A stretch of 22,148 bases of DNA from UBA6544 sp038131165 (GTDB lineage: Bacteria; Pseudomonadota; Alphaproteobacteria; UBA8366). Where the stretch lies: assembly GCA_038131165.1 (NCBI GenBank), contig JAYPOZ010000079.1, forward strand, positions 1-22,148. The letters run 5' to 3'. This document shows, piece by piece, positions 21,436 through 22,148 of this stretch. The notes under the pieces were generated by a model. It saw only the letters and a list, made by a program, of their open reading frames with translations. It was not told the origin of the DNA and searched no databases. Within the stretch, counting starts at the first letter, position 1, and every line of letters begins with the position of its first letter. Made by a program: the position numbers and the translations under genes.

Positions 21436-22148
21436 ATGCCCATGGCGACGACCGACGGCGGCGACATCCACTACACGCGCACCGGCGGCGGAAAGCCCAT
21501 GGTGATGCTCCTCCCGCAAAGCAGCGGCCCGCTAGGGATCGGCCCGTTTCTCGACATCCTGGCAGATGACTTCACGGTCATCCGCTACGATCAGCGCGGC
21601 ACGGGGCAAAGCGCCCCTGTGCCCGAGGGCGGCGACGTTTCCATGGCGGCTCGGGCGGAGGAAGTCGTGGGCCTACTGGATGCGTTGGAGATAGAGAGAG
21701 CCTATCTGTGCTGTCATTCCACCGGCTGCGGGATCGGCGTGGCACTGGCGTCGGCGCATCCGGAGCGGGTCGATGGCCTGATCCTCGCCACGCCCTGGGC
21801 CTATGCGGACGGGCATCTGACGACGATGCAGGAGCTGCGCATCGCGGCCGCCCGCGGCCTCGACCCCTACCGGTACGCTTGGTTCAACGCGAGCCTGCTG
21901 TTTCCGCCCGAATACCGCCGCGCGAACGAGGCCGGATTCGGACGCATGGCGGAGGACGCGAAATCGACGCCGCAGGACGCCGATCAGATTGCCAGCCGCC
22001 TGCGCGCCATCCTGGCGTTCGATACACGCCCGCTGACGCCGAAGATCGCCTGCCCGACGCTGATCGTGACCGCCCGGGACGACCAGCTGATGCCGGCTTG
22101 GTTCGGGCGCGAGATGGCGCAGTCCCTGCCCGATGTCCGTCTCGTCGA
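21436..22148 (+). CDS. RutD-like alpha/beta hydrolase, 3' end missing
   Basis: The frame runs off the window after 237 codons without a stop. It opens MPMATTDGGDIHYTRTGGGKP, with YDQRGTGQSAP (51-61), the nucleophile elbow CHSTG with Ser95, AHPERVDGLILATPW, LFPPEYRRANEAGF, ILAFDTRPLTPKI, and CPTLIVTARDDQLMP with the acid residue. The catalytic His would lie beyond the edge. The order of these blocks recalls RutD and related enol-lactone-type hydrolases. Two features are unusual: the elbow begins with Cys93 in place of Gly, and the oxyanion-loop HG motif is replaced by PQSSG. The start is ATG 21436, with GGAG 10 bases upstream; ATG 21442 is an alternative. It is divergent from the DUF35 operon and may act on a product of that pathway. 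Confidence 0.85.
   Translation, partial: MPMATTDGGDIHYTRTGGGKPMVMLLPQSSGPLGIGPFLDILADDFTVIRYDQRGTGQSAPVPEGGDVSMAARAEEVVGLLDALEIERAYLCCHSTGCGIGVALASAHPERVDGLILATPWAYADGHLTTMQELRIAAARGLDPYRYAWFNASLLFPPEYRRANEAGFGRMAEDAKSTPQDADQIASRLRAILAFDTRPLTPKIACPTLIVTARDDQLMPAWFGREMAQSLPDVRLV

Noticed and set aside
1..22148. tRNA, rRNA, CRISPR arrays, insertion sequences, phage genes
   Set aside because: I looked for cloverleaf-type stems, regularly spaced repeats, transposase motifs and integrase motifs by eye and saw none; the only repeat family candidate is the REP-like pair.

Overview
The window is high-GC DNA from a free-living alphaproteobacterium, probably of the Rhodospirillales or a related order. 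The assignment rests on marker families that are largely alphaproteobacterial: a DUF1013/TrcR protein, a DUF1465/RcdA-like protein, a DUF1192 protein, a cysteine-free (C-minus) ribosomal protein L31, and an MsbA-related exporter. Genes are tightly packed, and I see no tRNA, rRNA, CRISPR array, transposase or phage gene. The species cannot be named from this stretch.

Left part (1-2941, + strand): a three-gene cell-envelope operon that enters from outside the window. It encodes a Pro/Ala-rich OmpA-domain protein, a MotA/TolQ/ExbB-type channel with a coiled-coil tail, and a MotB-type partner with a membrane Asp, a long periplasmic coiled coil and an OmpA domain. It looks like a proton-driven stator outside a flagellar cluster. 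An ABC exporter (2938-4737, -) converges on it, overlapping by 4 bp. A RidA protein (4841-5188, +) and a D-aminoacylase-family amidohydrolase (5185-6750, -) form a second convergent pair, also overlapping by 4 bp.

Middle part (6826-13171): housekeeping and cell-cycle genes. They are rpmE with a good promoter and terminator, an RcdA-like gene, an IbpA-like small heat-shock gene with a sigma-32-like promoter and a structured leader, and a minus-strand operon metY - alpha/beta hydrolase - hotdog thioesterase. A structured, terminator-ended minus-strand segment follows, then DUF1192, a quinone oxidoreductase and trcR. Relatives of two Caulobacter CtrA/cell-cycle factors (RcdA and TrcR) thus lie within 6 kb of each other.

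Right part (13224-22148): a secreted protein with eight WD40-type repeats and an unrecognised C-terminal domain, then an acyl-CoA metabolism block. The block holds an 869-residue tandem CaiB/BaiF CoA-transferase in which only the second half keeps the catalytic Asp, an AMP-forming acyl-CoA ligase, a thiolase-fold protein without the usual nucleophilic Cys, its DUF35 Zn-ribbon/OB partner, and a divergent RutD-like alpha/beta hydrolase cut by the window end. Together these suggest activation and carbon-carbon cleavage of an unidentified carboxylic acid. A paired inverted REP-like element sits between the convergent CoA-transferase and ligase genes.

Most notable: the half-inactivated CoA-transferase fusion beside the Cys-less thiolase/DUF35 pair, the eight-repeat periplasmic WD40 protein, the non-flagellar stator operon, the candidate structured RNA at 10981-11080, and the REP pair at 17801-17920. 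I see no clearly new defence or mobile system.
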